Origin: Jiangella ureilytica
GTDB lineage: Bacteria; Actinomycetota; Actinomycetes; Jiangellales; Jiangellaceae
Assembly (NCBI RefSeq): GCF_004348545.1
Contig: NZ_SMKL01000019.1
Span: forward strand, 1 to 64,000
Reading direction: 5' to 3'
DNA length: 64,000 nt
Made by a program: the position numbers and the translations under genes. The notes beneath the pieces were generated by a model, which worked only from the letters and a program-made list of their open reading frames with translations, was not told the origin of the DNA and did no database searches. Positions 1-9,192 of this stretch are shown here, piece after piece. Position 1 is the first letter of the stretch; each line of letters opens with the position of its first letter.

Positions 1-273
1 GCCCGCACCGTCGGCGCCCAGACGTGGGCGCTGGCGCAGGCCGCCTTGGATCAGGTCCCGGCGCAGTACCAGGACGCGATCCGGGCGCAGTGGGCCGAGA
101 TCGACGAGGACGGCACGTTCACGGCCGAGCTGACGCTGGCCAAGCCCACGGACCGCACGACCGGTGAGCCGGTCGAGTGGCCGGCGGACACCACCCTCGG
201 CGTCTACACCTATGCCGCCGGCGGCACCACGAACGCCGACCAGGAGCTGTCCGTCCCGCTCACCGTCGCCGAG
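1..273 (+). repeat. Intragenic direct repeat, copy 1
   Basis: This stretch is nearly identical at DNA level to 2248-2520 (offset 2247); only scattered third-position changes are seen, near nt 150-230. It encodes the module beginning ARTVGAQTWALAQAALDQ. It is a recent internal duplication inside the surface-protein gene. Confidence 0.9.
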
Positions 274-3200
274 CAGACCGACCCGGACCCGGAGCCGATC
301 GACGTCACCGCCGCCACGTTCGAGTGGGGCATCAACCTCGTCTCGCAGTACGGCTCGCCGGCCGGCGGCTGCAGCTTCTTCGTCGCCGGCATCGCCGACG
401 GCACCGAGGCCAGCTACCAGACCCAGGACGGCGACGTCCACCTGCTCAAGCGGCTGGCCGACGGCCGCGCCACCGCGGTGACGGCGGAGAACCGCTGCCA
501 CCCGATCGCCGACGACAAGATCAACCAGCGCGCGCTGTTCACCGGCGGCACCGGGCGGATCGAGGCGACCGGCGCCGGCGCCATCTCGTGGACCGGCGCG
601 TTCACCATCTACTCCTACGGCGGCATGGTGCCGTGGTACGTCCGCGACCCGCGGCTGACGGTCGACGCCGACGGCCACGGCGTCATCACCGCGGAGGTCG
701 GCGGCTTCGCGTCGTCGATGGAGGACCCGACGGTCAAGGAGCCGCTGGACCCGGAGCAGGACGTCACGATCCTGGAGCTGGACGGCGTCCAGGTCGTCGA
801 CGGCGCGCTCACCGGCACCCCGGTCTACCAGGGCGTGGACTACTTCCCGCTGAACGACCCGGCCGACCCGGAGTCCGGCCGGCGCGAGACGTCGGCGATC
901 CCGGACGAGGCCAAGGCGGCCAACCCGAACTGGGGCTCCTGGCCGACGCCGATCGTCGACTTCCACTACCGCACCGGGCTGTCCTCGTACTGGCACACCA
1001 GCGGCCTCAGCGCCGACCCGAACAAGCCGCCGCTGCCCGTCCTGATCGAGCTCGACGGCGGCGTGCCTGAGCTCGTCGACGTGTACCCGGTGACGATCAC
1101 CGGACAGCCGCAATGGGCGCAGGCCGTCACCGGCGAGGACGCCACGTTCACCGTCACCGCCGAGAGCGACGATGCGCTGACCTACCAGTGGCAGCGGCGC
1201 GCGCCCGGCGCGACCGAGTGGCAGAACGTCGACGGCGCGACGAGCACCACGCTGACGCTGCCGGGGGTGACGCCGGCCGACACCGGCACCTACGTCCGGG
1301 TGATCGTCGCCAACAGCACGACGTCGCTGACGTCGACCGCCGCGGGTGTGCAGGTGCAGGACGCCGCGGCACCCGAGCTGTGGTCGTCGCCGCTCGACGT
1401 CATCACGTTCGAGGGCTACAAGGCGCAGTTCGCCGCCGACATCGCCGGCTGGCCGCGGCCCACGTACCAGTGGCAGACCAGCGCCGACGGCGGCGCGACG
1501 TGGACCGACCACGGCGCGGCCGGCATCGCCAGCAGCCTCGAGCTGACCGGCGTGACGGCGGAGCAGGACGGCCTGCTGGTCCGCGCGGCCGGCGGCAACG
1601 GCCGCGGCGCGGACGTCGTCACCGAGCCGGCCGAGCTGACCGTGCTGCCGGCGCCGAGCGAGCCGACCCTCGCCTTCCCCGAGGGCGCCGAGTTCGATCC
1701 CGCCGCGGACTACCTCGTCCTGTCGGCGGTGGGCGGCGGCTACCCGGTGCCGACCAGCACCGTCACGCTCGCCGTCGTCGAGGCCGACGTCTGGGCCGCC
1801 CGCGACGACACGTTCGACCGCGAGACCGACACGGTCACGTGGAGCGAGATCCACTCGGTCAACTTCACTGACGGGTTCTTCGACGCCGGGCTGTACGTCG
1901 AGAAGGGGCTGCTCGACCCCGAGAAGGACTACGTCTTCGTCACGTTCAGCACCACGCCGGGCGACCACAGCCACGACGCCGAGGTGGCGATCCCGCTCGC
2001 CGACGGCGAGCCGGTCTTCGAGCCGTCGATCGAGGTGTTCGCGGCCGACGGCGTGACGCCGGCCGCCGAGGCGGAGCTGACCTACGGCGACACCGTCGTC
2101 GTGAAGGGCTCCGGCTTCGACCCGGCCGGCAACGTCGCGCCCGAGGGCAACCGCCCGCCGATCCCGGCCGGCGTCCCGGCGGGCAGCTACGTCGTCTTCG
2201 GCTCGTTCGCCGAGACGTGGCAGCCATCGGCAGGGGCGCCGTCGAGCGCCCGCACCGTCGGCGCCCAGACGTGGGCGCTGGCGCAGGCCGCCTTGGATCA
2301 GGTCCCGGCGCAGTACCAGGACGCGATCCGGGCGCAGTGGGCCGAGATCGACGAGGACGGCACGTTCACGGCCGAGCTGACGCTGGCCAAGCCGGTCGAC
2401 CGCACCACCGGCGAGCCGGTCGAGTGGCCGGCGGACACCACGCTCGGCGTGTACACGTACGCGGCCGGCGGCACGACGAACGCCGACCAGGAGCTGTCCG
2501 TCCCGCTCACGGTGAGCGAGCCTGCGATGCCGGCGCTGACGCTGTCCGCGTCGGCCGCCCTGGACAACGCCGGCAGCAACGCCGTCGAGGTGACCGGCAG
2601 CGGCTTCGCACCGCAGCGGGCGATCGAGGTCGTGCAGGCGGTCCGGGTCGAGGGCGCGGACCCGTCGACCTGGCCGGCGGCGGCCGGCTCGGCCCGGGTC
2701 ATGACGACGGCCGGCGGGGAGTTCATCGTCCCGGCCAGGCTGACCGCCGTGACGTCGCGGTTCGTGCCGGACGGCGGCGGCGATGTCTACGACTGCAAGG
2801 TCGTGGAGTGTGTCCTGCTGGCGACCGATTTCGGCAACCCGGGCGACCGGAGCCAGGACGCCTGGGCGCCGATCGCGTTCGACGACGCCGAGCGGCCCGC
2901 GCCGTCGGCGACGCTGGACACCGCCGAGTTCCCGGCGGAGGGCGGTGCCACGCACGTGCACGGCACCGGCTTCATCGCCGGTGACCACGTGCTGGTCGTG
3001 CAGACCACCGCACTCGGCGACGTCAGCGACCCGCGGGAGCTGCCGCGCAACCCAGCCGGCACCAGCCAGCTGGTCCCCGGCGAGGGCGACGGCGCGTGGG
3101 CGCTGCGGCTGGACGGCATCGCGCCGACCTTCACCGCGCAGGACGGCTCGACGGTGGACTGCCGCCAGGTCGAGTGCACGGTCGCCCTCTTCCCGAGCGG

Positions 3201-6200
3201 CCGCGCCGACCTGGCACAGAGCGTCTTCGTCCCGATCACGTTCGCCGGCGAAGAGCCGCCGGTCGGCGACAGCCACCTCGACTGGGGTGTGAAGGCGTCG
3301 TTCCGGAACTACGTCACCGGGCCGATCGCGCACGGCGCCATCGAGGTGCGCGACCCGGCGACGCAGAACGAGGACGGCACGTTCCGGTTCAACGACGGCA
3401 CCGGCACGGGTGACGCGTCGGCGGCGGAGCTCGGCTTCGCCGGCGAGGTGCACTTCTCCGGGCACGACCTGGGCGCCGGCCCGCTGCTCGAGCTGACCAT
3501 CACCGACCCGCGGGTGGAGGTCGCCGGCTCCGGCGGCACCCTCGTCGCCGACGTGGTGAGCAAGTCGCTGGCCTCGGGTGACCTGGTCACCTACGACGAC
3601 GTCGAGCTCGCCGAGCTCGACTTCACCGACCACCCGGTCACGGTGACCGACGGGGTCGCGGCCGCCTCGGACGTACCGGCGACCCTGACGGCCGACGGCG
3701 TGGCGGCGTTCGCGGACTTCTACCCCGCGGGCACCGAGCTGGACGCCGTCACGTTCACCGTCGCGCTCGAGGACGAGCCGCCGGCGCCCACGCCGGCGGT
3801 CACCGTCTCGGAGATCGAGGATCTCGACCCGTACGCCGACCAGATCACCGTCACCGGGTCCGGGTTCACCCCCGCCGACCTGGCCGGCGGGCTGCGGGTC
3901 GGCATCGGCGAGCTGACCGGCGACGGCAGCGTCCCGGCGCTGGACCCGGTCGAGACCGTGACGTTCGAGGCGGCCGGGCTGCTCGCCACCGCCCGGGCGG
4001 CGCTGCTGGGCGAGTTCGAGGTCACGCTGACGACGGGCCGGGTCGAGCCGGGCACCACGCTGGCGGTCTACACGTCGCCGGTGGAGCCGGAGGCGGATCC
4101 GGCGTTCACCACGCAGACGCCGATCACGTTCGCCGACGTCCGCACGCCGCAGCTCACCGTCACGCCGACGGGGGAGCTGGCCGTCGGCACCGAGGTGAGG
4201 ATCGAGGGCACCGGCTTCGCGCCGAACCGCCGCATCTCACTCGCCGTCACCGCGAACGCCGAGCAGGACCCCGAGTACGGCTGGCCGACCGGCTGGCTGC
4301 AGCACGAGGTCGTGCAGGCCGACGCCGGCGGCACGTTGTCGCGGACGCTGGTGGTGGCGGGCACCGTCACGGGCAGCGGACTGGACTGCGTGACGACCGC
4401 CTGCTTCGTGGCGAGCTTCAGCTCGGCGCAGGAGGCCGACGCGACACCGGTGGACTACCGCGCCGACCGCAGCCAGGACGTGCTGGTTCCGGTGACGTTC
4501 GCGGACGACCCCGGCCCGCAGCCGGAGCCGGCCGTGACCGTGGCACCGGACCCCGTGGTGCAGGGCGAGCCGGTCACCTTCACCGGAACCGGGTTCGTGC
4601 CCGGCACGACGGTGGCCGCCGTGGTCGACCACGAGGCCTCGCCGACCGGCACCGGCACGCTCGACTGGGGAGTGAAGGCGTCGTTCCGGAACTACATCAC
4701 CGGGCCGATCGCGCACGGCGCCATCGAGGTGCGCGACCCGGCGACGCAGAACGCCGACGGCACCTACCGTTTCGCCGACGGCACCGGTGACGCGACCGCG
4801 CTGTCGTTCGGCGGCGAGGTCTACTTCTCCGGTCACGACATGGGCGCCGGCCCGCTGCTCGAGCTGACCATCACCGACCCGCGGGTCGCGGTGTCGTCGG
4901 CGACCGACGGCGTGCTGGTGGCCGACGTGGTCAGCAAGTCGCTGGCCAGCGGCGAGCTGGTGACGTACGACGACGTCGAGCTGGCGGCGCTGGACTTCAC
5001 CGACCACCCGGTGACCGAGGCCGACGGCGTGGTCGCGGCGTCGGACGTGCCGGCGACCCTGACGGAGGACGGTGTGGCGGCGTTCGCGGACTTCTACCCC
5101 GCGGGCACCGAGCTGGACCCCGTCACGTTCGAGGTCCCCGCCGGCGAGGCCGCGGCGGCCCGCCTGGCACGGGCGGCGGTCGAGGCCGGCACCGGCACCG
5201 TCGGCGCGGACGGCACGGTCGAGATCGGCTGGACCGTCCCGGCGGAGTTCGCGGCCGGCGGGCACACCGTCGACCTCGTGGTGGCGGACGAGTCGCTGGC
5301 GAGCACCACGTTCACCGTCGAGGCGGCGGACGAGGAGCCCGAGCCCGACCCGGAGCCGGCGGTCACCGTCGACCCCGAGTCGGTGGCGCAGGGCGAGACG
5401 GTCACCTTCGACGGCACCGGCTTCGGCGCGGAGGAGAGCATCGAGGCGACGATCGTCGTCGATGCCGCGACCGAGGAGCTCACCTTCGACAACGACCACG
5501 GCCAGGCGGTCACCGTCCGGTCGGCGGACGGCAGCCCGCTGGTCCAGCGCGACGGCAAGCTGCTGGTCGTCGTCGGCGGCGAGCTGGACGTCACGCTCAC
5601 CGGGCTCGAGCCGACGAGTGCGGAGAACACCCCGGAGGCCCCCGCCAGGTTCTACCTGCTGACGGCGGTCGACAACGGCCCGGGCGAGGTCGCGACGCCG
5701 GCCATCGGCGGCGTCGACACGACCGGCGAGTCCGGCACGTCGCGGTGGATCACGAACTTCCCGTACCCGGGGAGCGAGGACATCGTGGTGCCCATCACCG
5801 ATGGGGTAGCCGAAGCAGGTACCTCAGCTGAGGCTCGAGGGGCCGGCGTGGCCGAGACGTCGATCGCGCTGGTCGCGGCCGACGAGTACGCCGACTGCGG
5901 GGCGGGCTGCGTGCTGTACCTGCGCACCGACCACCGGTCGGCGGCCAACCGCGCGTTCGACCTGCGGGTGCCGCTGGAGTTCGTCACGGCCGCCGAGCTG
6001 GCCGAGGCCGCGGAGGCCGACCCGGTGACCGTCACCGGCACGACGTCGGCCGACGGCACGGTCGCCCTCGAGTGGACCGTGCCGGCCGACTCGCCGGTCG
6101 GCCCCGCGACGGTCACGCTGCGAGGCGCGGAGTCGGAGCGCTCCGCGTCGGCGGAGTTCACCGTCACCGCGGCGCCGTCGGGCGACGACGACGGCTCCGA

Positions 6201-6399
6201 CGACGGTGCCGAGGACGGAGGGGACGAGAACGGCGACGCTCCGGGCGGTGGGGAGAACGGGTCGGACGACGGGACCGACGACGGTGACGGCGGCCTGCCC
6301 GACACCGGCTCGGACCCGCCGCTGATCCTGGGCGCCGGCGTGCTGCTGCTGGCCGGCGGTCTCGCGGTGGCGCTGTACGACCGGCGCCGCCGGGCCTGA
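1..6399 (+). CDS. Giant LPXTG-anchored surface protein with HtaA-type domains (5' end missing)
   Basis: The reading frame is open from the first base, so the N-terminus lies outside the window; 2132 residues are visible. Domains in order: a divergent HtaA-like domain (nt about 300-1070), two Ig-like domains (1078-1655, each with a Y-Q-W core), then repeated modules marked by GSGF or GTGF turns (near nt 2590, 2960, 3850, 4200, 4580, 5410), and two typical HtaA domains beginning LDWGVKASFRNY (3277, 4660) with the FSGHD and TDPRV motifs. An Asp/Gly-rich spacer precedes LPDTG (6295-6309), a hydrophobic helix and an RRRR tail, the classic sortase signal. HtaA domains bind haem in corynebacteria, so a haem-capture or adhesion role at the cell wall is likely. 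The first HtaA-like domain lacks the FSGH histidine. No sortase gene is in the window. Confidence 0.85.
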   Translation, partial: ARTVGAQTWALAQAALDQVPAQYQDAIRAQWAEIDEDGTFTAELTLAKPTDRTTGEPVEWPADTTLGVYTYAAGGTTNADQELSVPLTVAEQTDPDPEPIDVTAATFEWGINLVSQYGSPAGGCSFFVAGIADGTEASYQTQDGDVHLLKRLADGRATAVTAENRCHPIADDKINQRALFTGGTGRIEATGAGAISWTGAFTIYSYGGMVPWYVRDPRLTVDADGHGVITAEVGGFASSMEDPTVKEPLDPEQDVTILELDGVQVVDGALTGTPVYQGVDYFPLNDPADPESGRRETSAIPDEAKAANPNWGSWPTPIVDFHYRTGLSSYWHTSGLSADPNKPPLPVLIELDGGVPELVDVYPVTITGQPQWAQAVTGEDATFTVTAESDDALTYQWQRRAPGATEWQNVDGATSTTLTLPGVTPADTGTYVRVIVANSTTSLTSTAAGVQVQDAAAPELWSSPLDVITFEGYKAQFAADIAGWPRPTYQWQTSADGGATWTDHGAAGIASSLELTGVTAEQDGLLVRAAGGNGRGADVVTEPAELTVLPAPSEPTLAFPEGAEFDPAADYLVLSAVGGGYPVPTSTVTLAVVEADVWAARDDTFDRETDTVTWSEIHSVNFTDGFFDAGLYVEKGLLDPEKDYVFVTFSTTPGDHSHDAEVAIPLADGEPVFEPSIEVFAADGVTPAAEAELTYGDTVVVKGSGFDPAGNVAPEGNRPPIPAGVPAGSYVVFGSFAETWQPSAGAPSSARTVGAQTWALAQAALDQVPAQYQDAIRAQWAEIDEDGTFTAELTLAKPVDRTTGEPVEWPADTTLGVYTYAAGGTTNADQELSVPLTVSEPAMPALTLSASAALDNAGSNAVEVTGSGFAPQRAIEVVQAVRVEGADPSTWPAAAGSARVMTTAGGEFIVPARLTAVTSRFVPDGGGDVYDCKVVECVLLATDFGNPGDRSQDAWAPIAFDDAERPAPSATLDTAEFPAEGGATHVHGTGFIAGDHVLVVQTTALGDVSDPRELPRNPAGTSQLVPGEGDGAWALRLDGIAPTFTAQDGSTVDCRQVECTVALFPSGRADLAQSVFVPITFAGEEPPVGDSHLDWGVKASFRNYVTGPIAHGAIEVRDPATQNEDGTFRFNDGTGTGDASAAELGFAGEVHFSGHDLGAGPLLELTITDPRVEVAGSGGTLVADVVSKSLASGDLVTYDDVELAELDFTDHPVTVTDGVAAASDVPATLTADGVAAFADFYPAGTELDAVTFTVALEDEPPAPTPAVTVSEIEDLDPYADQITVTGSGFTPADLAGGLRVGIGELTGDGSVPALDPVETVTFEAAGLLATARAALLGEFEVTLTTGRVEPGTTLAVYTSPVEPEADPAFTTQTPITFADVRTPQLTVTPTGELAVGTEVRIEGTGFAPNRRISLAVTANAEQDPEYGWPTGWLQHEVVQADAGGTLSRTLVVAGTVTGSGLDCVTTACFVASFSSAQEADATPVDYRADRSQDVLVPVTFADDPGPQPEPAVTVAPDPVVQGEPVTFTGTGFVPGTTVAAVVDHEASPTGTGTLDWGVKASFRNYITGPIAHGAIEVRDPATQNADGTYRFADGTGDATALSFGGEVYFSGHDMGAGPLLELTITDPRVAVSSATDGVLVADVVSKSLASGELVTYDDVELAALDFTDHPVTEADGVVAASDVPATLTEDGVAAFADFYPAGTELDPVTFEVPAGEAAAARLARAAVEAGTGTVGADGTVEIGWTVPAEFAAGGHTVDLVVADESLASTTFTVEAADEEPEPDPEPAVTVDPESVAQGETVTFDGTGFGAEESIEATIVVDAATEELTFDNDHGQAVTVRSADGSPLVQRDGKLLVVVGGELDVTLTGLEPTSAENTPEAPARFYLLTAVDNGPGEVATPAIGGVDTTGESGTSRWITNFPYPGSEDIVVPITDGVAEAGTSAEARGAGVAETSIALVAADEYADCGAGCVLYLRTDHRSAANRAFDLRVPLEFVTAAELAEAAEADPVTVTGTTSADGTVALEWTVPADSPVGPATVTLRGAESERSASAEFTVTAAPSGDDDGSDDGAEDGGDENGDAPGGGENGSDDGTDDGDGGLPDTGSDPPLILGAGVLLLAGGLAVALYDRRRRA
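2248..2520 (+). repeat. Intragenic direct repeat, copy 2
   Basis: Second copy of the module at 1-273. Because copy 1 begins at the window edge, the true repeat unit may extend further upstream. Confidence 0.9.
3277..3756 (+). repeat. HtaA domain repeat, copy A
   Basis: Encodes a complete HtaA domain from LDWGVKASFRNYV to the segment ending DFYPAGTELD. It aligns with 4660-5130 with long runs of identical DNA; length differs by 9 nt (three codons) in the GTG-rich loop. Confidence 0.85.
4660..5130 (+). repeat. HtaA domain repeat, copy B
   Basis: Second near-identical HtaA domain, three codons shorter than copy A. The high DNA identity points to recent duplication or ongoing homogenisation between the two copies. 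Confidence 0.85.
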
Positions 6400-6408
6400 C
6401 CGCCACTC

Positions 6409-6446
6409 GTGCGCCTGGTCGTTCCCACGGGAGCGACCAGGCGCAC
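6409..6446 (+). terminator. Hairpin terminator after the surface-protein gene
   Basis: A perfect 13-bp inverted repeat, GTGCGCCTGGTCG and CGACCAGGCGCAC, around a 12-nt loop begins 10 nt after the stop codon. There is no T-tract, as is common in high-GC actinobacteria. Confidence 0.8.
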
Positions 6447-6589
6447 GACCCTGTTCGACTCGCATGCGGAGTCGCGCTCCGCCCGGCCGTGGTCGAACGT
6501 GATCGTGAGGCAACGCCGGCGTACCTTTTCGAGCAAGATCAACTTCGGTGGTGCGGAATCGCCGTCACCGACGACGGGTTGGAGGAGGC

Positions 6590-7240
6590 ATGGTGAGCAC
6601 TGGAGCGCTGCTCGGAATCGCGGTCGTCGCGCTGGGCCTCGTGCTCACGCCCGGGCCGAACATGATCTACCTGGTGTCGCGGTCGGTGACCCAGGGCCGC
6701 CGGGCCGGGCTGATCTCGCTGACCGGCGTCGCGGCCGGGTTCTTCGTGTACCTGCTCGCCGCGGCGGCCGGCATCGCGGCGGTCTTCACGCTGGTGCCGG
6801 CGCTGTACACGGCGTTGAAGATCGCCGGCGCGGCCTACCTGCTGTGGCTGGCGTGGAAGGCGATCCGGCCGGGCGGCGACTCGGTGTTCGCGCCGAAGCC
6901 GCTGCCGGTCGACCCGCCGCGGCGGCTGTTCGCGATGGGCCTGGTGACGAACCTGCTGAACCCGAAGATCGCGATCCTCTACGTGTCGCTGCTGCCGCAG
7001 TTCGTCGACCCGTCCCGCGGCGGCGTCGCGACGCAGAGCGTGGTGCTCGGGTTGACCCAGATCGCGGTCGCGCTGACGGTGAACGCGCTGATCGTGCTCA
7101 CCGCGGGGGCGCTGGCGTCGTTCCTCGGCTCGAGGCCGCTGTGGCTGCGGGCACAGCGCTGGGTCATGGGCTCGGTGCTGGCCGCCCTGGCGGTGCGGAT
7201 GCTCACCGACCGGTCCAAGCCGGTCGCTGCCGCGACCTGA
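6590..7240 (+). CDS. LysE/RhtB family amino-acid exporter
   Basis: A 216-residue polytopic membrane protein, the usual size for LysE/RhtB exporters. The N-terminal motif LTPGPNMIYLVSRS matches the family signature (TPGPN), and NLLNPKIAILYVSLLPQF in the middle is the second conserved region. Such proteins export amino acids or similar small metabolites with proton motive force; the substrate cannot be told from sequence. The start was placed at ATG 6590; GGAGGAGG at 6581-6588 would serve GTG 6593 about equally well. A longer in-frame start at 6548 is unlikely because the extra residues are Arg-rich. The gene is monocistronic and convergent with the YCII gene. Confidence 0.9.
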   Translation: MVSTGALLGIAVVALGLVLTPGPNMIYLVSRSVTQGRRAGLISLTGVAAGFFVYLLAAAAGIAAVFTLVPALYTALKIAGAAYLLWLAWKAIRPGGDSVFAPKPLPVDPPRRLFAMGLVTNLLNPKIAILYVSLLPQFVDPSRGGVATQSVVLGLTQIAVALTVNALIVLTAGALASFLGSRPLWLRAQRWVMGSVLAALAVRMLTDRSKPVAAAT

Positions 7241-7308
7241 CGCTGCCGCACGAGCGCTCGACGGGCTGGGGCTGGGTCGGCGGCCCGGGTCCTGCTGAAG
7301 CCGAATGC

Positions 7309-7329
7309 GGCCGGCGGCCGGAGCCGGCC
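7309..7329. terminator. Possible bidirectional hairpin between convergent genes
   Basis: GGCCGGC and GCCGGCC form a 7-bp stem with a 7-nt loop between the ends of the LysE and YCII genes. This GC-only stem could arise by chance in such DNA. Confidence 0.4.
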
Positions 7330-7333
7330 CCCG

Positions 7334-7675
7334 TCAGCCGGCGGGATCGTACTGGAACGCGCGCACCTCCTGGGCGCACCGGCAGGCGACCGCGATCTTC
7401 GCCGCCCACTCCAGTGCCGATTCGCGGGAGGGCAACTCCAGTACCGTGTAGCCGCCTTCGAGCTGCTTCGTCTGCGGATAGGTGCCCTCGGTCACGGTCC
7501 CGTCCCCATCGACCAGGACGGGCGGAACGCTCTCGTCGATGCCACCGCCGAACACCCAGACGCCGGCGGCCTTCGCCTCGTCCACCACCGCGTGCGCCGC
7601 ATCCGAGACCGCTTGACGATCCTCGGCGGGAAGGCTCATGGCGCCACTGGGGAACGAGATCAGGTACTTCGTCAT
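7334..7675 (-). CDS. YCII-related domain protein
   Basis: A 113-residue protein beginning MTKYLISFPSGAM and ending in a QEVRAFQYDP strand, typical of the YCII/DGPF-like ferredoxin-fold family. The central GGYTVLELPSRESALEWA segment is the family hallmark. Biochemical function is generally unknown; many relatives in actinobacteria sit beside sigma factors or small oxidoreductases. It overlaps the stop-start ATGA junction with the upstream DHFR-like gene, so the two are co-transcribed and translationally coupled. Confidence 0.8.
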   Translation of the reverse strand: MTKYLISFPSGAMSLPAEDRQAVSDAAHAVVDEAKAAGVWVFGGGIDESVPPVLVDGDGTVTEGTYPQTKQLEGGYTVLELPSRESALEWAAKIAVACRCAQEVRAFQYDPAG

Positions 7676-8247
7676 CGCGTCGGGCCTCCCTGACGCACTC
7701 GGTAGTGGACGTACACGACGCCGTTGGCGAAGCGGCGCTGCTGGACGAGCTCGAGGTCGAGCCGGACGTCGTCGGGGAGGAAGCGGGTGCCGCCGCCGAC
7801 GACCACCGGCGTGATGTACTGGCCCACCTCGTCGACCAGGCCGGCGCGCAGGGCCGACGCGGCCAGCCCCGGTCCGTCGACGGTGAGGTCGTGGCCCGCC
7901 GTCGCCTTGAGCTCACGGACGGCGTCGGGGTCGAACGTGCGCTCCAGCCGGGTTCGCCCGCTGCTCACGGACTCGAGCGTCGTCGAGTACACGACCTTGT
8001 CGGCCGCCTGCCACGTGCGCGCCCACTCGAGAACGAACTCGGGCTGGTCGGGGACGGTGTGCGCGGTCTCCCAGTAGACCATCGTCTCGTACATCCGCCG
8101 GCCGTAGAGGAACGTGCCGATGCCCTTGGCCGTCTCGTTGACGAACGAGTGGAGCTCCTCGTCGGGAGCGGACCAGTCGAAGTTCCCGTCGGCGTCGGCG
8201 ACGTAGCCGTCGAGCGACGTGATCATCTCGTAGGTCAGGTTTCCCAT
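7672..8247 (-). CDS. Dihydrofolate reductase family (RibD C-terminal-like) protein
   Basis: A 191-residue protein with the RibD_C/DHFR-like fold: MITSLDGYVADADGNFDW at the start, LYGRRMYETMVYWE near residue 50, and DGPGLAASALRAGLVDE followed by PVVVGGGTRFLP toward the end. Family members are NADPH-dependent reductases of pterin- or pyrimidine-like substrates; the substrate of this one is unknown and it is not a canonical FolA. The gene starts an operon with the YCII gene. Just upstream, on the same strand, lies a wrecked copy of a related gene (8250-8485), so this family was probably duplicated here and one copy decayed. Confidence 0.85.
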   Translation of the reverse strand: MGNLTYEMITSLDGYVADADGNFDWSAPDEELHSFVNETAKGIGTFLYGRRMYETMVYWETAHTVPDQPEFVLEWARTWQAADKVVYSTTLESVSSGRTRLERTFDPDAVRELKATAGHDLTVDGPGLAASALRAGLVDEVGQYITPVVVGGGTRFLPDDVRLDLELVQQRRFANGVVYVHYRVRQGGPTR

Positions 8248-8249
8248 GC

Positions 8250-8485
8250 GGTCTCCCGGGGTCGGGCGGATCCGGTACCAGCCGGTCGGGCACGGCGCTC
8301 AGCGCCTGCGGGTTCTCCCACACCGCCATGACCTCGTACGCCCGGCGCCGAGCGGGTGGCTGCCGTGGGTCCGGTGCGGATCGACCACGAACGTGCTCAC
8401 CTCTCGGTCCGGGACGAACCGGTCGACGTTCCCGTCGGCGTCCTCGATGTAGCCGTCGAGTGACAGGTCCCGGTGTGGATCAGCG
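8250..8485 (-). pseudogene. Decayed DHFR-family gene
   Basis: Minus-strand translation gives LSLDGYIEDADGNVDRF, the family N-terminus, from about 8483. Near 8340-8355 the frame shifts: the continuation RRRAYEVMAVWENP, which matches the LYGRRMYE region of the intact neighbour, is read in another frame. After about 30 more residues homology stops just before the next gene. One frameshift and loss of the C-terminal two thirds mark it as a remnant. Confidence 0.7.
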
Positions 8486-8499
8486 CCCCATGCGCGTGA

Positions 8500-8850
8500 C
8501 GCTACTGAAACTGCTCCTGAATTGCAATCAGTTGAGTCGGCGGAAGACGGTCCGAGGCAGGCCATGTCCCAGTCGACGTACACCGCGGCGGCGCGGGACC
8601 GGATCAGCAGGTCGTCCTCGCGCACGTCCCAGTGGCACAGCGTCGGCCCAGCGGCCGCGCCGGACCTCGGCCAGGTCCGGCAGCCTCCGGTCCCGCAGCC
8701 TCGGCGGCGACGGCCGCGTCGCGCCGCGCGGCGACATCCCGCCGGACTGCTCGGCCGTCGTCACGACCGGCGTGCCGAGCGACGCCTCGACCCAGCTGCG
8801 CACCGTCGCCGGGACCTCGCCGTAGGGATCCGGACGCCGGCCGCGCGGGT
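8500..8850 (-). pseudogene. Decayed aminoglycoside-phosphotransferase-like gene
   Basis: Two pieces of an APH-type kinase are seen on the minus strand in different frames. The first (about 8840-8730) reads VRSWVEASLGTPVVTTAEQS followed by GGMSP, the usual N-terminus of this family. The second (about 8640-8540) reads LCHWDVREDDLLIRS then YVDWDMACLGP, which carries the catalytic-loop HxDxxxxN-like and metal-binding DWD signatures. The N-lobe and helical part between them are gone, so the kinase is not functional. It runs directly into the DHFR-family remnant, suggesting deletion joined the two. Confidence 0.65.
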
Positions 8851-8854
8851 CAGG

Positions 8855-9175
8855 TCAGCGCCCGGAGCCGGACTCGGTGCGCGGTTCGACGCCGAGCGCG
8901 GCGGCGGCCTCCGTGGACATCCGGGTGAGCTCCTCGCGGATCGCGGGCCGTTCGCTGAGTGGGCGGCTGAACGGGACGCGCACGGCGCGTTCCTCGTCGC
9001 CGACAGTCACCTTGAAGTCGACACCCGAACCGTCGACGTGGAAGAGCTCCGCGGCGGTGGCGTCCGGCGTGTCGCCGAGCGTCTTGACGATCATCAGCGA
9101 GTCCTCGGTGTGATCCTCGTTCATGTGCTTGGCAACCGCGGAGACCACATCCGGGCCGAAGGGGTTATCGCTCAC
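8855..9175 (-). CDS. DUF2470 domain protein
   Basis: A small protein of about 106 residues from GTG 9175 (an ATG at 9202 would overlap the divergent methyltransferase gene). The motif KHMNEDHTEDSLMIVK near the N-terminus and the DGSGVDFKV strand identify the DUF2470/HugZ C-terminal fold. In haem-degrading and haem-utilisation proteins this domain contacts haem, and free-standing copies are common in actinobacteria with unknown role. The gene is divergent from the methyltransferase with only 17 bp between starts, so promoters overlap or transcripts are leaderless. Confidence 0.75.
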   Translation of the reverse strand: MSDNPFGPDVVSAVAKHMNEDHTEDSLMIVKTLGDTPDATAAELFHVDGSGVDFKVTVGDEERAVRVPFSRPLSERPAIREELTRMSTEAAAALGVEPRTESGSGR

Positions 9176-9192
9176 GGGGTGAGAATACCCAC

